DNA of 64,000 nucleotides from positions 62,001 through 126,000 of the forward strand of contig JAAZOD010000030.1 of assembly GCA_012797975.1 (NCBI GenBank), in the 5' to 3' direction. The DNA comes from Pelolinea sp. (lineage in GTDB: Bacteria > Chloroflexota > Anaerolineae > Anaerolineales > Anaerolineaceae). Of the stretch, positions 25,780-34,740 are shown piece after piece. The notes below the pieces were generated by a model that worked only from the letters and a program-made list of their open reading frames with translations, searched no databases and had not been told where the DNA came from. The number at the start of each line of letters is the position of its first letter. Positions within the stretch are counted from its first letter, which is position 1. The position numbers were made by a program, and so were the translations under genes.

Positions 25780-26895
25780 CTAGATCAGTTTCTCGATTGC
25801 CTGCTGCAATCTCTTCCCGGCGGCTGCCCAATTGAGTTCTTTTTCATATCGTTCACGGGTCGATCGGCATAGAGCGCTGTAAATGGCCGGATTATTGAGT
25901 AGTTCTTTGATGGTATACACATACAGGTCCGGAGAGCTGTTTTGGGGCAGTACGATCCCGGACACATTGTTTTTGACAGTGGTGGCCAGGCCGCCGGCAC
26001 AGGTGGTAATGGTGGGAACGCCGAAAATAGCTGCCTCTGCCGGAACGATGCCGGCGGCCTCAAATCGCGCGGGATGGATCAGCAGATGCGCCCAGCGGTA
26101 TTGGTCTAAATACGCTTCCCGCTGTACGGCATTGGTTTTGTCAAAATAACCTTTGTATGAAACAGGGTCCTGGTCTTTCCCTTCCTGTCCGACAATATGT
26201 AATTCCGTTGTTATTCCCTGCTGGTTCAGCCGTTCGGCAACTTGAATGGCGATGTCAACGCCTTTGCGGTAAGGTTCTTTTCCGACCAGCAGAAGGTGCA
26301 GCGGAAGCGTGATCTTCTGCGGAATTTGGATCGGACCCTGGTAAAAGGGCTCTGGCAGGGATGCCGGATTGGGGAAAACGAGCGTTTTATGGACGGGGAA
26401 ATGATAGCGTTCTGCAAGTATCTGCGCGGACCATTCGCTATGCGTGACTGCCAGACTGGTCTTCTGCAATACTTTTCTTTCCCAATGCAGCATGCGTTGG
26501 TATTCCACTTCTGAAAATATCGGCCATTGTTCGTGCGAACCGATCAAAGTGGTGTCGAAACGATAGATGATGGGTGTGCTGGTTTTGCAGAGAACCAGCG
26601 GTGCGATGTTCCGGGAGAAGATCACGTCTGGCTTGTAATTCCTGATCTCCAGTTCGGTGGCCTGCCGGCTGGTGTGAAGGAAATGATTGGAGAATTTGGC
26701 ATAACGCCGTGTGGTGATGAGACTGTGAATTTTTCGATATGCCTTTTCCACGAGAGAAGGATCATCGTGAAATGGCCCTATGATCCTTACGGCTGCCCCC
26801 ATGCGTAGCAATGCTTGATAAAACTGGTAATCGGACCCACTACCTGCGTTGAGATCGTGCGGATCGTATCTGGCTGCAACGTACAATATTTTCAT
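25780..26895 (-). CDS. GT4 family glycosyltransferase
   Basis: GT-B fold retaining glycosyltransferase, 371 residues. The N-terminal acceptor half begins MKILYVAARYDPHD with a loop AGSGSDYQFYQALL. The C-terminal half carries the family's EX7E motif in FEAAGIVPAEAAIFGVP (about 280-297) and LLLVGKEPYRKGVDIAI (about 205) for donor binding. No membrane segment is present, so it acts at the cytosolic face. It is a lone gene on the minus strand. The sugar is not predictable. Confidence 0.85.
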   Translation of the reverse strand: MKILYVAARYDPHDLNAGSGSDYQFYQALLRMGAAVRIIGPFHDDPSLVEKAYRKIHSLITTRRYAKFSNHFLHTSRQATELEIRNYKPDVIFSRNIAPLVLCKTSTPIIYRFDTTLIGSHEQWPIFSEVEYQRMLHWERKVLQKTSLAVTHSEWSAQILAERYHFPVHKTLVFPNPASLPEPFYQGPIQIPQKITLPLHLLLVGKEPYRKGVDIAIQVAERLNQQGITTELHIVGQEGKDQDPVSYKGYFDKTNAVQREAYLDQYRWAHLLIHPARFEAAGIVPAEAAIFGVPTITTCAGGLATTVKNNVSGIVLPQNSSPDLYVYTIKELLNNPAIYSALCRSTRERYEKELNWAAAGKRLQQAIEKLI

Positions 26896-27127
26896 GGGCT
26901 AGTCGTTGTGTTTGTTTTTCTGAATACTTTTATGTTTTTCATCATAAAAGAAAGCGGCCTTTTTGTGAGGTGGGCAGGGTAATAAACAGGCATGGCTGGA
27001 ATAATGGCGGCATTGATTTCTGTCATGGATCATCTCACGAATTGATTTAATGGATCGTTAACAGGTTTTATCCTTCAAATCGATATAATGATTGAAATAA
27101 ATTATTCTCTTTTAACGGGTAAGAAAA

Positions 27128-28075
27128 ATGAAACGATTTTTTATTATTGTCAGCGTTCTGATTTTTGCTGCCGCCGGTTGCACCACCTCAGCGAATGTTC
27201 CAAGTATTGATAGAAAGGATGATTCTTCTGTTGATTACCAGGTTTCCATCCCTTCCCCAACTGCTACCCCGCTGGTTGATCCCTATTCCATTGAAGCGTT
27301 GGAGAACCGCACGTATGGGGAGGGTGAATTGACCGTGGAATATTTGTGGGAACGTCAGCAAGATTTCGTCCGCTACTACATTACCTACACCAGCGATGGG
27401 TTGACCATCCATGGTTTTGTCGATATTCCGGAAGGGGAGGGGCCTTTCCCGGTGGTGATCGCCCTGCATGGCTATATCCCGACATCGGAATATGAGACGC
27501 TGGATTACTCCACCCGTTATGCTGATTCGATTGCGCGCCAGGGATACATCGTTCTACACCCGAACTTGCGCAATTTTCCACCATCCGACAGCCCGGAACG
27601 GGTGCGTGATTCTCTGACGGGGTATACGGTGGATGTGCTGAATCTGCTGGAGCTGGTACGGCAAGAAGCAGGGCGGCCGGGTATCTTTGAGCAGGCGGAT
27701 ATGGAGCACTTGGGAATTTGGGGGCACAGTCTGGGAGGTGGAATTGCCTTGCGCGTGGCGACGGTGGTTAAGGATATCGATGCCATCGTTCTTTATGGGG
27801 CTGTGACGCAGCGTTACAATGACACTCCCGTTGGATTGCCGGTATATGACCTGCGCGCGATCGATGCTCCCTTCAGCATTCATCATGGGTTGGAGGATAA
27901 AACCATCTCGCCCACCTGGTCGGAAACAATCTGTGATACCCTCACCGAGTTGGGAAAAGAGCATGAATGCTATTTCTATGAAGGGCAACCCCATACGTTT
28001 TTGCGATCCGGTGCAAGCGATGCCCTATTCATTCAAAGAACCATCGATTTTTTCAATGAATATCTTCAGAATTAG
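27128..28075 (+). CDS. Alpha/beta hydrolase lipoprotein
   Basis: Exported lipoprotein: the signal sequence ends in a lipobox AAGC with Cys18. After a Thr/Pro-rich tether (about 45-60), a dienelactone-hydrolase or S9-peptidase-like domain carries the nucleophile serine in GHSLGGG (about 199), an aspartate in HGLEDKTISP and a histidine in GQPHTF near the C-terminus. It is therefore probably an active esterase or peptidase on the outer face of the membrane. Substrate is unknown. It is a single gene, and the following intergenic region contains a 21-base match to a distant coding sequence. Confidence 0.83.
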   Translation: MKRFFIIVSVLIFAAAGCTTSANVPSIDRKDDSSVDYQVSIPSPTATPLVDPYSIEALENRTYGEGELTVEYLWERQQDFVRYYITYTSDGLTIHGFVDIPEGEGPFPVVIALHGYIPTSEYETLDYSTRYADSIARQGYIVLHPNLRNFPPSDSPERVRDSLTGYTVDVLNLLELVRQEAGRPGIFEQADMEHLGIWGHSLGGGIALRVATVVKDIDAIVLYGAVTQRYNDTPVGLPVYDLRAIDAPFSIHHGLEDKTISPTWSETICDTLTELGKEHECYFYEGQPHTFLRSGASDALFIQRTIDFFNEYLQN

Positions 28076-28160
28076 GTAGAATACTTCCAAAACACCGCTT
28101 GTCGTGGCAAGGATGGAAGTTTCAACGCTCATCCTTAAAATGGTTGTGAATCCTCTATAA

Positions 28161-28174
28161 TTATGCTAGCATAA
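28161..28174. promoter_or_regulatory. Palindrome upstream of degV, MarR-site-like
   Basis: Perfect 14-base palindrome TTATGCTAGCATAA directly overlapping a TATAAT hexamer (28156-28161). It shares a TA-N2-CTAG-N2-TA core with the palindrome ahead of marR, so the same regulator might bind both. Confidence 0.45.
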
Positions 28175-28224
28175 CTAATCTGGTATTTTTTTGTTAAATC
28201 TATTATCGAAGAGGATTTGCAGTC

Positions 28225-29076
28225 ATGATTTCTATTATCACAGATTCTGATTCCAGTTTGCCCAACGACCTAGCCCAACGCTATGGTATCAAACAGGTCC
28301 CCATCACCATTCAATTTGGTGAAGATATCTACAAGACCAATATCGAGATCGATGACCATAAGCTTTTCGAAAGGATCGACAAAGAAGGAAAATTGCCGAC
28401 CACGGCCGCCCCATCTCCGGGCGATTTTGCGGAAGCATACCGGGAAGCGTTCGAGCAGGATAAGGCAGACACCCTGATCTGCTTCTGCGTGAGCAGTGAG
28501 ATCAGCGGTACCTACAATGCTGCGAAATTAGCCGCGGAGGAATATTCTAAAAAGAAACGCATCGAGGTGGTGGATACCCGCAGTTTGACCATGGGACAGG
28601 GATATATGGCGATCATGGCGGCAGAACAGGTGCGGGAAGGCCAAACCGTTGAAAAGATCATTGCGGCTGCGCATGCACTGCGGGAAAGAACCCATGTGTA
28701 TGGAGCTCTTTCAACCTTGAAATACCTTTCCATGAGCGGCAGGGTGAGCCACCTTGCAGCAGGAATGGCCGGCATGCTGCACATTAAACCGATCCTGGCT
28801 GTTCAAAATGGAAAACTGGATCTGATCGAAAAGGTACGTACACGAAGAAAAGCTTGGGCTCGCATCGTTGAGCTGGTGAAGCGCGATGTGGGCAGCAGCC
28901 GCGTGGAACGTATGTGTTTCTTGCATGTTGCCGCTGAAGAAGAGGCGCAAGAGTTCAAACAACGGTTGCAAGCCAGTGTAAAGTGTCCGGATGATACCCC
29001 TTTCATCCCCCTGACCCCGGGTTTGTCAGTGCATACTGGCGCGGGATTGGTCGGCGTTGCTTTCATTGTGGAATAA
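28225..29076 (+). CDS. DegV family fatty-acid-binding protein
   Basis: Cytosolic protein of 283 residues in the DegV/FakB family, which hold a fatty acid and present it to the FakA kinase. The N-terminal DSDSSLPNDLA, TAAPSPGDF (about 56) and EISGTYNAAKLAAEEY (about 92) motifs, then VVDTRSLTMGQGY, are all diagnostic. No FakA-like gene lies nearby. It precedes a MarR gene by 43 bases. A shared palindrome type upstream of both hints at common regulation. Confidence 0.93.
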   Translation: MISIITDSDSSLPNDLAQRYGIKQVPITIQFGEDIYKTNIEIDDHKLFERIDKEGKLPTTAAPSPGDFAEAYREAFEQDKADTLICFCVSSEISGTYNAAKLAAEEYSKKKRIEVVDTRSLTMGQGYMAIMAAEQVREGQTVEKIIAAAHALRERTHVYGALSTLKYLSMSGRVSHLAAGMAGMLHIKPILAVQNGKLDLIEKVRTRRKAWARIVELVKRDVGSSRVERMCFLHVAAEEEAQEFKQRLQASVKCPDDTPFIPLTPGLSVHTGAGLVGVAFIVE

Positions 29077-29093
29077 CGGGCTCTCATAATTAG

Positions 29094-29105
29094 TAAACTA
29101 GTTTA
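29094..29105. promoter_or_regulatory. Palindromic MarR operator ahead of marR
   Basis: Perfect 12-base palindrome TAAACTAGTTTA, flanked by TTAG and CTAA-type extensions, about 15 bases before the marR start codon. It fits autoregulation by a MarR dimer. Confidence 0.65.
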
Positions 29106-29119
29106 TAACTAACGGTATT

Positions 29120-29584
29120 ATGGATGAACCGACTAAGTATGAAACAGTGGGAAGGATGTTGCCCTGCATCTGCCGTAACCATAAGAAGAATGCCGATCTC
29201 ATGCTGGAAAGAAGCGGGCTTTATCAAGGTCAGGCGAAATTATTGATGATCCTGTATCGTGAAGATGGGATCAGCCATTCCAAAGTGGCATCGGAATTGC
29301 GCATTTCCCCCGCCGCAGCTTCGAAGGTGATCAAACGCATGGAGCAGGACGGGTATGTGTCTCGCATGACCGATGGCGCCGATGAGCGGGTATCCAGGGT
29401 TTTCTTGCAGCCCAAAGGGCAAATTCTGGCGAACAAAATCCATGCTATTTTTCAACAATTGGACCAATCAATGCTGGAAGGATTTTCAGACAGGGAAATT
29501 CAGGAGTTGTACGGCTTCTTGGAAAGGGTCCTGAAGAATTTGCAGGAAAATCTGAGCAGGTTCGAAGAAGGAAAGACCGCTTGA
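29120..29584 (+). CDS. MarR family transcriptional regulator
   Basis: Winged-helix repressor of 154 residues. The DNA-binding core runs from about 45 to 105: GISHSKVASELRISPAAASKVIKRME is the recognition helix region and DGADERVSRVFL the wing. It sits between DegV and a pair of ABC exporter genes. Operator-like palindromes lie ahead of this gene and of the ABC genes, so it probably represses the exporter and itself and responds to a toxic small molecule. This is the standard MarR-ABC arrangement. Confidence 0.9.
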   Translation: MDEPTKYETVGRMLPCICRNHKKNADLMLERSGLYQGQAKLLMILYREDGISHSKVASELRISPAAASKVIKRMEQDGYVSRMTDGADERVSRVFLQPKGQILANKIHAIFQQLDQSMLEGFSDREIQELYGFLERVLKNLQENLSRFEEGKTA

Positions 29585-29666
29585 CCCTGACGGCAGCAAT
29601 CCTTGCATCGATCTTTTTAATTGACAAAAAACAGTTTTCCAACGATAATAGGCAACCAGTTAATAA

Positions 29667-29678
29667 TAAACAAGTTAA
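29667..29678. promoter_or_regulatory. Second MarR-like site ahead of the ABC exporter
   Basis: TAAACAAGTTAA matches the palindrome ahead of marR in 10 of 12 positions and lies about 90 bases upstream of the exporter start. It is a candidate operator for the exporter operon. Confidence 0.5.
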
Positions 29679-29770
29679 ATAAAAACTACAATCGATTATT
29701 ATTTTCTTTCTCAGAGAATCAGGAAATCCCATAAACAAAAAGAACAAGAAGCGATCTTCGGAGGCAATAC

Positions 29771-31561
29771 GTGGTTAAAACGTTGGCAAAATACATTGGT
29801 CAATATAAAAAACAGATGCTGCTTGCGCCGCTGTTGGTGCTTACCGATGTGATCGCTGAGTTGAGCATCCCCATGCTGATGTCGAAGATTGTGGATGAGG
29901 GAATTCCTGCTGGCGACACGAAGTACATCATCAAAATCGGTGTTTACATGATCCTGCTGGCGATCACGGCCATCATCTTTGGGGTGACCAACATGAAGGT
30001 ATCTGCTACTGCCGGCCAGGGTTTTGGGGCAAATTTGCGCAATGCCCTTTTCGAAAAAGTGCAGAGTTTTTCATTTGCGAATATTGACCAATTCAGCACC
30101 GGATCCTTGGTGACACGCCTGACGAACGATGTGAACAACCTCCAAAATACCCTTACCATGGGCATCCGCATCCTGTTGCGATCACCCATGATGCTGATCG
30201 TTGCCATGTTTTTGGCATATCGCATCAGCCCTCGTCTGTCCATCGTCATGGCTTTGGCGATCATCATACTGGCGATCTCCATTACCTTGATCATAACCAA
30301 TGCTAGAAAATTGTTCCGCGTCATGCAAACGCGCATGGATGCCCTGAACAGCACCATTCAGGAGAACCTGATCGGCATTCGTGTGGTGAAATCATTTGTG
30401 CGGCAGGATTTCGAGAAAAAGAAGTTCAAAAAGTCCAATGATGCCCTGACCGACGCCGGGGTCAGAGCGGCCAGTCTGGCGGTCATGAACATGCCAGTGA
30501 TGATGCTGGTGATGAATGCGGCCACGCTGGCGATCATCGAGATCGGGGGCGGGCTGGTGTTCAACGGGGTAATGATGACCGGCGAACTGATCAGCTTTAT
30601 CAGTTATGTGTTCCAGATCTTGAATTCGGTCATGATGCTTTCAATGATTTTCCTGATGCTCGCCAGAGCGGAAGCGAGCGGCAAGCGCATCCTTGAAGTG
30701 CTTGAAACCGAGGTGGATATCGCGGACCCGCTTGCGACAGGACCCGCTTCTGCTGTGAAAGAAGGTACGGCGTCTGAAATGACGACTTCTGGGCGCTATC
30801 CACAAGTGCATTCCGGAAAAATTGAATTCAAGCATGTCTCGTTCAAATACACTGTTACCGGAAAAGGCGAGGATGTATTATCGAATATTAATTTTTCCAT
30901 CAACCCCGGTGAGATCATCGGCATTGTGGGAGGTACCGCGACGGGTAAAACTTCGCTGGTGAACCTCATCCCTCGCCTGTATGATGCTACCGAGGGATCA
31001 GTGTTGGTGGATGATGTGGATGTGCGCAGTTATAAACTGAATGATCTGCGGAAGGGCATCGGCATGGTGCTGCAGCAGAACACCCTGTTTACTGGGACGA
31101 TCCGAGAGAATCTGCTGTGGGGCAATGAGAATGCGACGCAGGCAGAGATTGAGGCTGCATGCAAAGATGCCCAGGCGCATCAATTCATCATGTCCTTTCC
31201 AGATGGGTATGACACGTTCTTGGGTCAAGGCGGCGTCAATATTTCCGGCGGTCAAAAACAGCGGCTGTACATTGCCAGAGCGATGTTGAAAAAGCCGCAG
31301 ATCCTTATTCTGGATGATAGCACCAGTGCGGTCGATTCAGCGACAGAAGAGAAGATCAGAGAATCGTTCTATGCCAATTTCAACGACACAACGGTTCTGA
31401 TCATCGCACAACGCATCAGTTCGGTGAGCAAGGCCGATAAGATCCTGGTCCTGGATGACGGGAAAGTGATGGGGTTGGGATCTCATGGAGAACTTTTGAA
31501 GACCAATAAGATCTATCAAGAGATCAACGCTTCGCAGAAAGAAGGGGTCCTCAATGACTGA
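29771..31561 (+). CDS. Heterodimeric multidrug ABC exporter, degenerate-site half
   Basis: Type IV (B-family) ABC exporter half-transporter, 596 residues: a six-helix domain (about 15-310) and an ATPase domain (about 350-590). Walker A reads GGTATGKTS, the signature NISGGQKQR is canonical, but the Walker B ends LILDDSTSA, with aspartate instead of the catalytic glutamate. That change marks the degenerate partner in heterodimers such as TM287/288 or LmrCD. GTG start with GGAGG six bases ahead. The next gene, overlapping by 8 bases, is the partner. Export of drugs or lipids is inferred. Confidence 0.92.
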   Translation: MVKTLAKYIGQYKKQMLLAPLLVLTDVIAELSIPMLMSKIVDEGIPAGDTKYIIKIGVYMILLAITAIIFGVTNMKVSATAGQGFGANLRNALFEKVQSFSFANIDQFSTGSLVTRLTNDVNNLQNTLTMGIRILLRSPMMLIVAMFLAYRISPRLSIVMALAIIILAISITLIITNARKLFRVMQTRMDALNSTIQENLIGIRVVKSFVRQDFEKKKFKKSNDALTDAGVRAASLAVMNMPVMMLVMNAATLAIIEIGGGLVFNGVMMTGELISFISYVFQILNSVMMLSMIFLMLARAEASGKRILEVLETEVDIADPLATGPASAVKEGTASEMTTSGRYPQVHSGKIEFKHVSFKYTVTGKGEDVLSNINFSINPGEIIGIVGGTATGKTSLVNLIPRLYDATEGSVLVDDVDVRSYKLNDLRKGIGMVLQQNTLFTGTIRENLLWGNENATQAEIEAACKDAQAHQFIMSFPDGYDTFLGQGGVNISGGQKQRLYIARAMLKKPQILILDDSTSAVDSATEEKIRESFYANFNDTTVLIIAQRISSVSKADKILVLDDGKVMGLGSHGELLKTNKIYQEINASQKEGVLND

Positions 31562-33485
31562 ACAGCAAGAGCAAAAACGATATTCCCAGGCCCGAGCAGG
31601 GCGATCGCAGGGTGGGCCGGCTGGCCATGTTGGCAGCTTTGAAAAACCGAAGAATGCGAGCAAGGCCCTGACCAGGGTGCTGCAGTATCTTGGGAAGGAT
31701 AAAGGATTGTTGATCCTGGTCATTTTCCTTTTGCTATTGAACACAGGTACCTCATTGGCCGGCAGTTACTTCCTCAAACCCATGATCAACACGTATATTC
31801 TTCCGGGCGATCTGGCAGGTTTGGGCACTGCACTCCTGCAACTGGCGGGGATCTACCTGGTCGGCGTTGTTTCCGCGTTGTTGCAAAGCCGGTTGATGGT
31901 GCGCATTGCTCAAAAGGCCACCAATACCTTGCGCCGCGACCTTTTTGACAAGCTGCAGACTCTGCCGCTACGATTCTTTGATGCCAATACGCATGGCGAA
32001 CTGATGAGCCGATTCACCAACGATGTGGACAATGTGCACATGGCGCTGGAACAGTCTGCCCCTCAGTTCTTTTCCAGCATCCTCATTTTCGCGGGTTCCA
32101 TGGTCATGATGATTGTTCTGAGCCCCACCCTTTTCCTTGTAACAGGATCGGTGCTGGTTTTGATGTTCTTCATTGCCAAAAAAATCACTGCCATCAGCAC
32201 AAAATATTACCGTGACCAGCAAAAAACGCTGGGAATGGCAAATGGCTACATTGAAGAAATGGTGGGTGGATTAAAGGTGGTTAAAGTATTCACGCACGAA
32301 AAGAAAGCCATTGAGACCTTTGCTCAGTATAACGAAGATTATCGGAAAGCTTCCACCAATGCCAACTTTTCCGCTGGTGCTGTGATGCCTACGCTGAACA
32401 ATATGAACAATGTCTCCTACGCCGTCACCGCGATGGTGGGGGGATTGCTGGCGGTGGTTGGCAAATTTGACCTGGGTTCTCTGGCGGCTTTTTTGCAGTA
32501 TTCCCGCCAGATCGGGCAGCCGGTGATCCAGATCACCAATCAGCTCAACAATGTTCTGGCTGCGCTGGCTGGTGCGGAACGCATCTTTGAGGTCATGGAT
32601 CAGGAATCGGAAGAGGATGGCGGTATTGTCACGTTGGTCGGCATTGAGAAAAAAGAAGATGGTTCCATGGAAGTTCTGGACAAGAAACAGCGACCCAGCC
32701 ACTGGGCGTGGAAATATCTGCAGGAAGATGGAAGCGTGAAATATGTTGAGTTAAAAGGCGATGTCCGTTTCCACGATGTGACGTTCGGCTATGAGCCGGA
32801 TCAGGTGGTATTGAAGAACATTTCGTTGTTTGCCAAACCCGGGCAGAAGATCGCTTTTGTCGGTTCCACCGGGGCTGGAAAGACCACCATCACCAATTTG
32901 ATCAATCGCTTCTATGATACCTATCAGGGACAGATCACCTTTGATGGCATTGATATCAAATTGATCAAAAAAGCTGATGTGCGCCGTTCACTGGGCATGG
33001 TTCTGCAAGATACGCACCTGTTCACCGGTACCGTGATGGAAAATATCCGCTACGGGCGGCTGGATGCGACTGACGAAGAATGTATCGAAGCGGCGAAGCA
33101 GGTGAGCGCCCATTCCTTCATTAAACGCCTGCCGCAGGGCTATGAAACCGAACTGAGCGGAGATGGCACAAACCTTTCGCAGGGGCAGCGCCAGCTTCTG
33201 GCCATCGCCCGGGCGGCTGTGGCTGATCCGCCGGTGATGGTGCTGGATGAGGCGACTAGCTCCATCGATACGCGCACCGAACGGTTGATCGAAAGGGGCA
33301 TGGATACCCTGATGGAGGGGCGCACGGTCTTTGTGATCGCGCACCGCCTTTCCACCGTGCGCAATTCCAACGCCATCCTGGTCATCGAGAATGGTGAGAT
33401 CATCGAACGCGGTGACCATGATGATCTGCTTGAACAAAAAGGCAGATATTACCAGCTCTATACCGGCCAGTATCAATTGACTTAA
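31554..33485 (+). CDS. Heterodimeric multidrug ABC exporter, catalytic half
   Basis: Partner of the preceding half-transporter, 643 residues. It has an N-terminal Arg/Gly-rich extension (about 1-40), six membrane helices (about 55-350) and an ATPase domain (about 400-640). Walker A GSTGAGKTT and Walker B VMVLDEATSS are canonical, while the signature is LSQGQ rather than LSGGQ. This complements the degenerate Walker B of the first subunit, leaving one good ATP site. An insertion of about 45 residues (about 350-395, with EKKEDGSMEVLDKKQ) precedes the ATPase domain. The start overlaps the upstream stop, implying coupled translation. Confidence 0.92.
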   Translation: MTEQQEQKRYSQARAGRSQGGPAGHVGSFEKPKNASKALTRVLQYLGKDKGLLILVIFLLLLNTGTSLAGSYFLKPMINTYILPGDLAGLGTALLQLAGIYLVGVVSALLQSRLMVRIAQKATNTLRRDLFDKLQTLPLRFFDANTHGELMSRFTNDVDNVHMALEQSAPQFFSSILIFAGSMVMMIVLSPTLFLVTGSVLVLMFFIAKKITAISTKYYRDQQKTLGMANGYIEEMVGGLKVVKVFTHEKKAIETFAQYNEDYRKASTNANFSAGAVMPTLNNMNNVSYAVTAMVGGLLAVVGKFDLGSLAAFLQYSRQIGQPVIQITNQLNNVLAALAGAERIFEVMDQESEEDGGIVTLVGIEKKEDGSMEVLDKKQRPSHWAWKYLQEDGSVKYVELKGDVRFHDVTFGYEPDQVVLKNISLFAKPGQKIAFVGSTGAGKTTITNLINRFYDTYQGQITFDGIDIKLIKKADVRRSLGMVLQDTHLFTGTVMENIRYGRLDATDEECIEAAKQVSAHSFIKRLPQGYETELSGDGTNLSQGQRQLLAIARAAVADPPVMVLDEATSSIDTRTERLIERGMDTLMEGRTVFVIAHRLSTVRNSNAILVIENGEIIERGDHDDLLEQKGRYYQLYTGQYQLT

Positions 33486-33510
33486 TAGGTATTTAAAAAT
33501 ATTTGTATCT

Positions 33511-33559
33511 ACAAAGTAACTTATAAACACAAAGTAACCAACTTGTAAATACAAAGTAC
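33511..33559. repeat. Three short direct repeats of ACAAAGTA
   Basis: ACAAAGTAAC at 33511 and 33529 and ACAAAGTAC at 33551, spaced 18 and 22 bases apart. They lie at the boundary between the exporter operon and the A+T-rich gene, and overlap the 3' end of that gene. Confidence 0.5.
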
Positions 33560-34105
33560 GAATGATAGTAGATACATGAAATCTATTGCAAATGAGTGTG
33601 AAAAAAGGAATACTGTGATTGACTTATTGTCTTCTTTCTTTTCTTCTAATTTATCTTCATTAAACAAAAATTCTATTTTTCCAAAAGAGCCGTTTTTATT
33701 AATTTTCCATAATCTAATATTTGGAAATAAAAAGCCCAGAAAACGTGGCTTTTCAATTGATGTATTTTCATCTTTTGATAACATATGAAAAAAAGGTTCA
33801 TTCCCATTTTGTATTGTCCCTAAATAATAAAGTTCTTCTTCTATTTGTTTACCACGATGAATTAGGGAGGAAGAAAGTGTTCTATTCCTCATTTCAATGA
33901 TCCAAACAGCAATAGTAAGAAACAACATTATTATCCAGGAGAGAGGGTTGTTTGTTTTACTAATACCATTGTCTTTTGCGAAACTAAACCCTATTGCTGT
34001 GATAAAAAAACCAAAAGTAATAAAGCGAAAATTAATAATTTGCTGGAAATAAGAAGAGACTACAGAATATTCCGTTTCTAAAAAATTCCCACTCTTTTTA
34101 TTCAT
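33521..34105 (-). CDS. Hypothetical membrane protein in an A+T-rich island
   Basis: 194-residue protein with two N-terminal membrane helices (about 28-45 and 55-75), a charged middle domain containing RGKQIEEELYYLGT, and a C-terminal hydrophobic helix (about 175-194). The layout RNRTLSSSLIHRGKQIEEEL is seen in small uncharacterised membrane proteins that sit beside defence or transport genes, but I cannot name a family. Base composition and codon use (many AAA, ATT, TTT) are far more A+T-rich than the flanking genes. Direct repeats lie at its 3' end. Both suggest recent acquisition. Confidence 0.6.
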   Translation of the reverse strand: MNKKSGNFLETEYSVVSSYFQQIINFRFITFGFFITAIGFSFAKDNGISKTNNPLSWIIMLFLTIAVWIIEMRNRTLSSSLIHRGKQIEEELYYLGTIQNGNEPFFHMLSKDENTSIEKPRFLGFLFPNIRLWKINKNGSFGKIEFLFNEDKLEEKKEDNKSITVFLFSHSFAIDFMYLLSFVLCIYKLVTLCL

Positions 34106-34269
34106 TTTCTTTTAGAATACATGCCTTAAAGCATTTTACAACAGAATTTATCAAATAATCGAAATAAAAGAACATCTGCAATTTATTCTACAATGAAACA
34201 GCAATACCTCTATTAATAAAAACCTTCAAAACTACTCTTGTAAATAAAAGTGAATCCAGAGCAGAAATA

Positions 34270-34503
34270 CTAAAATTCTTTTTCCACCACGATCGTACCG
34301 TGGGAAAGCAGCGCCGCGAGGGCACCGACCGCTGCCAGTTGAGGCGCGATCACCGTCCCCACCACACCGACCGTGAGCGGGATATTGATGAGGGTCTTTC
34401 CTTCTTCATCTTTAATGACAATGCTGCGGATGTTCCCTTCGTGGATCAGCTCTTTCACCTTTGCCAGGATCTCGTCCCCGGTCACATGGAATTCTTCACT
34501 CAT
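34270..34503 (-). CDS. DUF4342 family protein
   Basis: Small protein of 77 residues. The N-terminal half MSEEFHVTGDEILAKVKELIHEG is helical, followed by a beta hairpin IVIKDEEGKTLINIPL and a hydrophobic stretch (VGVVGTVIAPQLAAVGALAALL) that may insert into the membrane. This is the DUF4342 pattern. I chose the second of two adjacent ATG codons because AGGAG lies five bases before it; the longer reading from 34584 has no such support. Function unknown. It is divergent from the ABC-F gene. Confidence 0.8.
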   Translation of the reverse strand: MSEEFHVTGDEILAKVKELIHEGNIRSIVIKDEEGKTLINIPLTVGVVGTVIAPQLAAVGALAALLSHGTIVVEKEF

Positions 34504-34640
34504 CATTGCTCCTTTTCCTCTATCATTAATAATACGCACGAATGGCTTTCTTGTTTCGTGATGATGCCCTCTTTCTCTTGACATGCCCGGCTGTTTTCAG
34601 TAAGATTGATTGCAGTCAAACAAAGCGAGAAAAGTAGAAA

Positions 34641-34740
34641 ATGTACATCGGCAAGTAATTGATTATGCACCTCCCGCAAAACCTCGCAAGGGGCAGTGCG
34701 GGCGTCCGACCAAGCGTCGGATGTTTTGGCATTCTTTTTC
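34641..34740 (+). promoter_or_regulatory. Structured leader of the ABC-F gene, possible attenuator
   Basis: A five-codon reading frame (MYIGK, 34641-34658) is followed by two adjacent hairpins: CCCGC (34673) with GCGGG (34698), and CGTCCGAC (34703) with GTCGGATG (34716), the second running into a T-rich stretch ending CTTTTTC. It resembles a terminator upstream of an ABC-F gene, as in known translation-attenuated resistance genes. The leader peptide lacks a clear ribosome-binding site. Confidence 0.4.

Noticed and set aside
33511-33559. Short direct repeats as a CRISPR array
   Set aside because: Only three units of about nine bases with uneven spacing of 18 and 22 bases; no cas genes.
34504-34584. 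Longer start for the DUF4342 gene
   Set aside because: The His/Arg-rich extension has no ribosome-binding site and is not part of the family.
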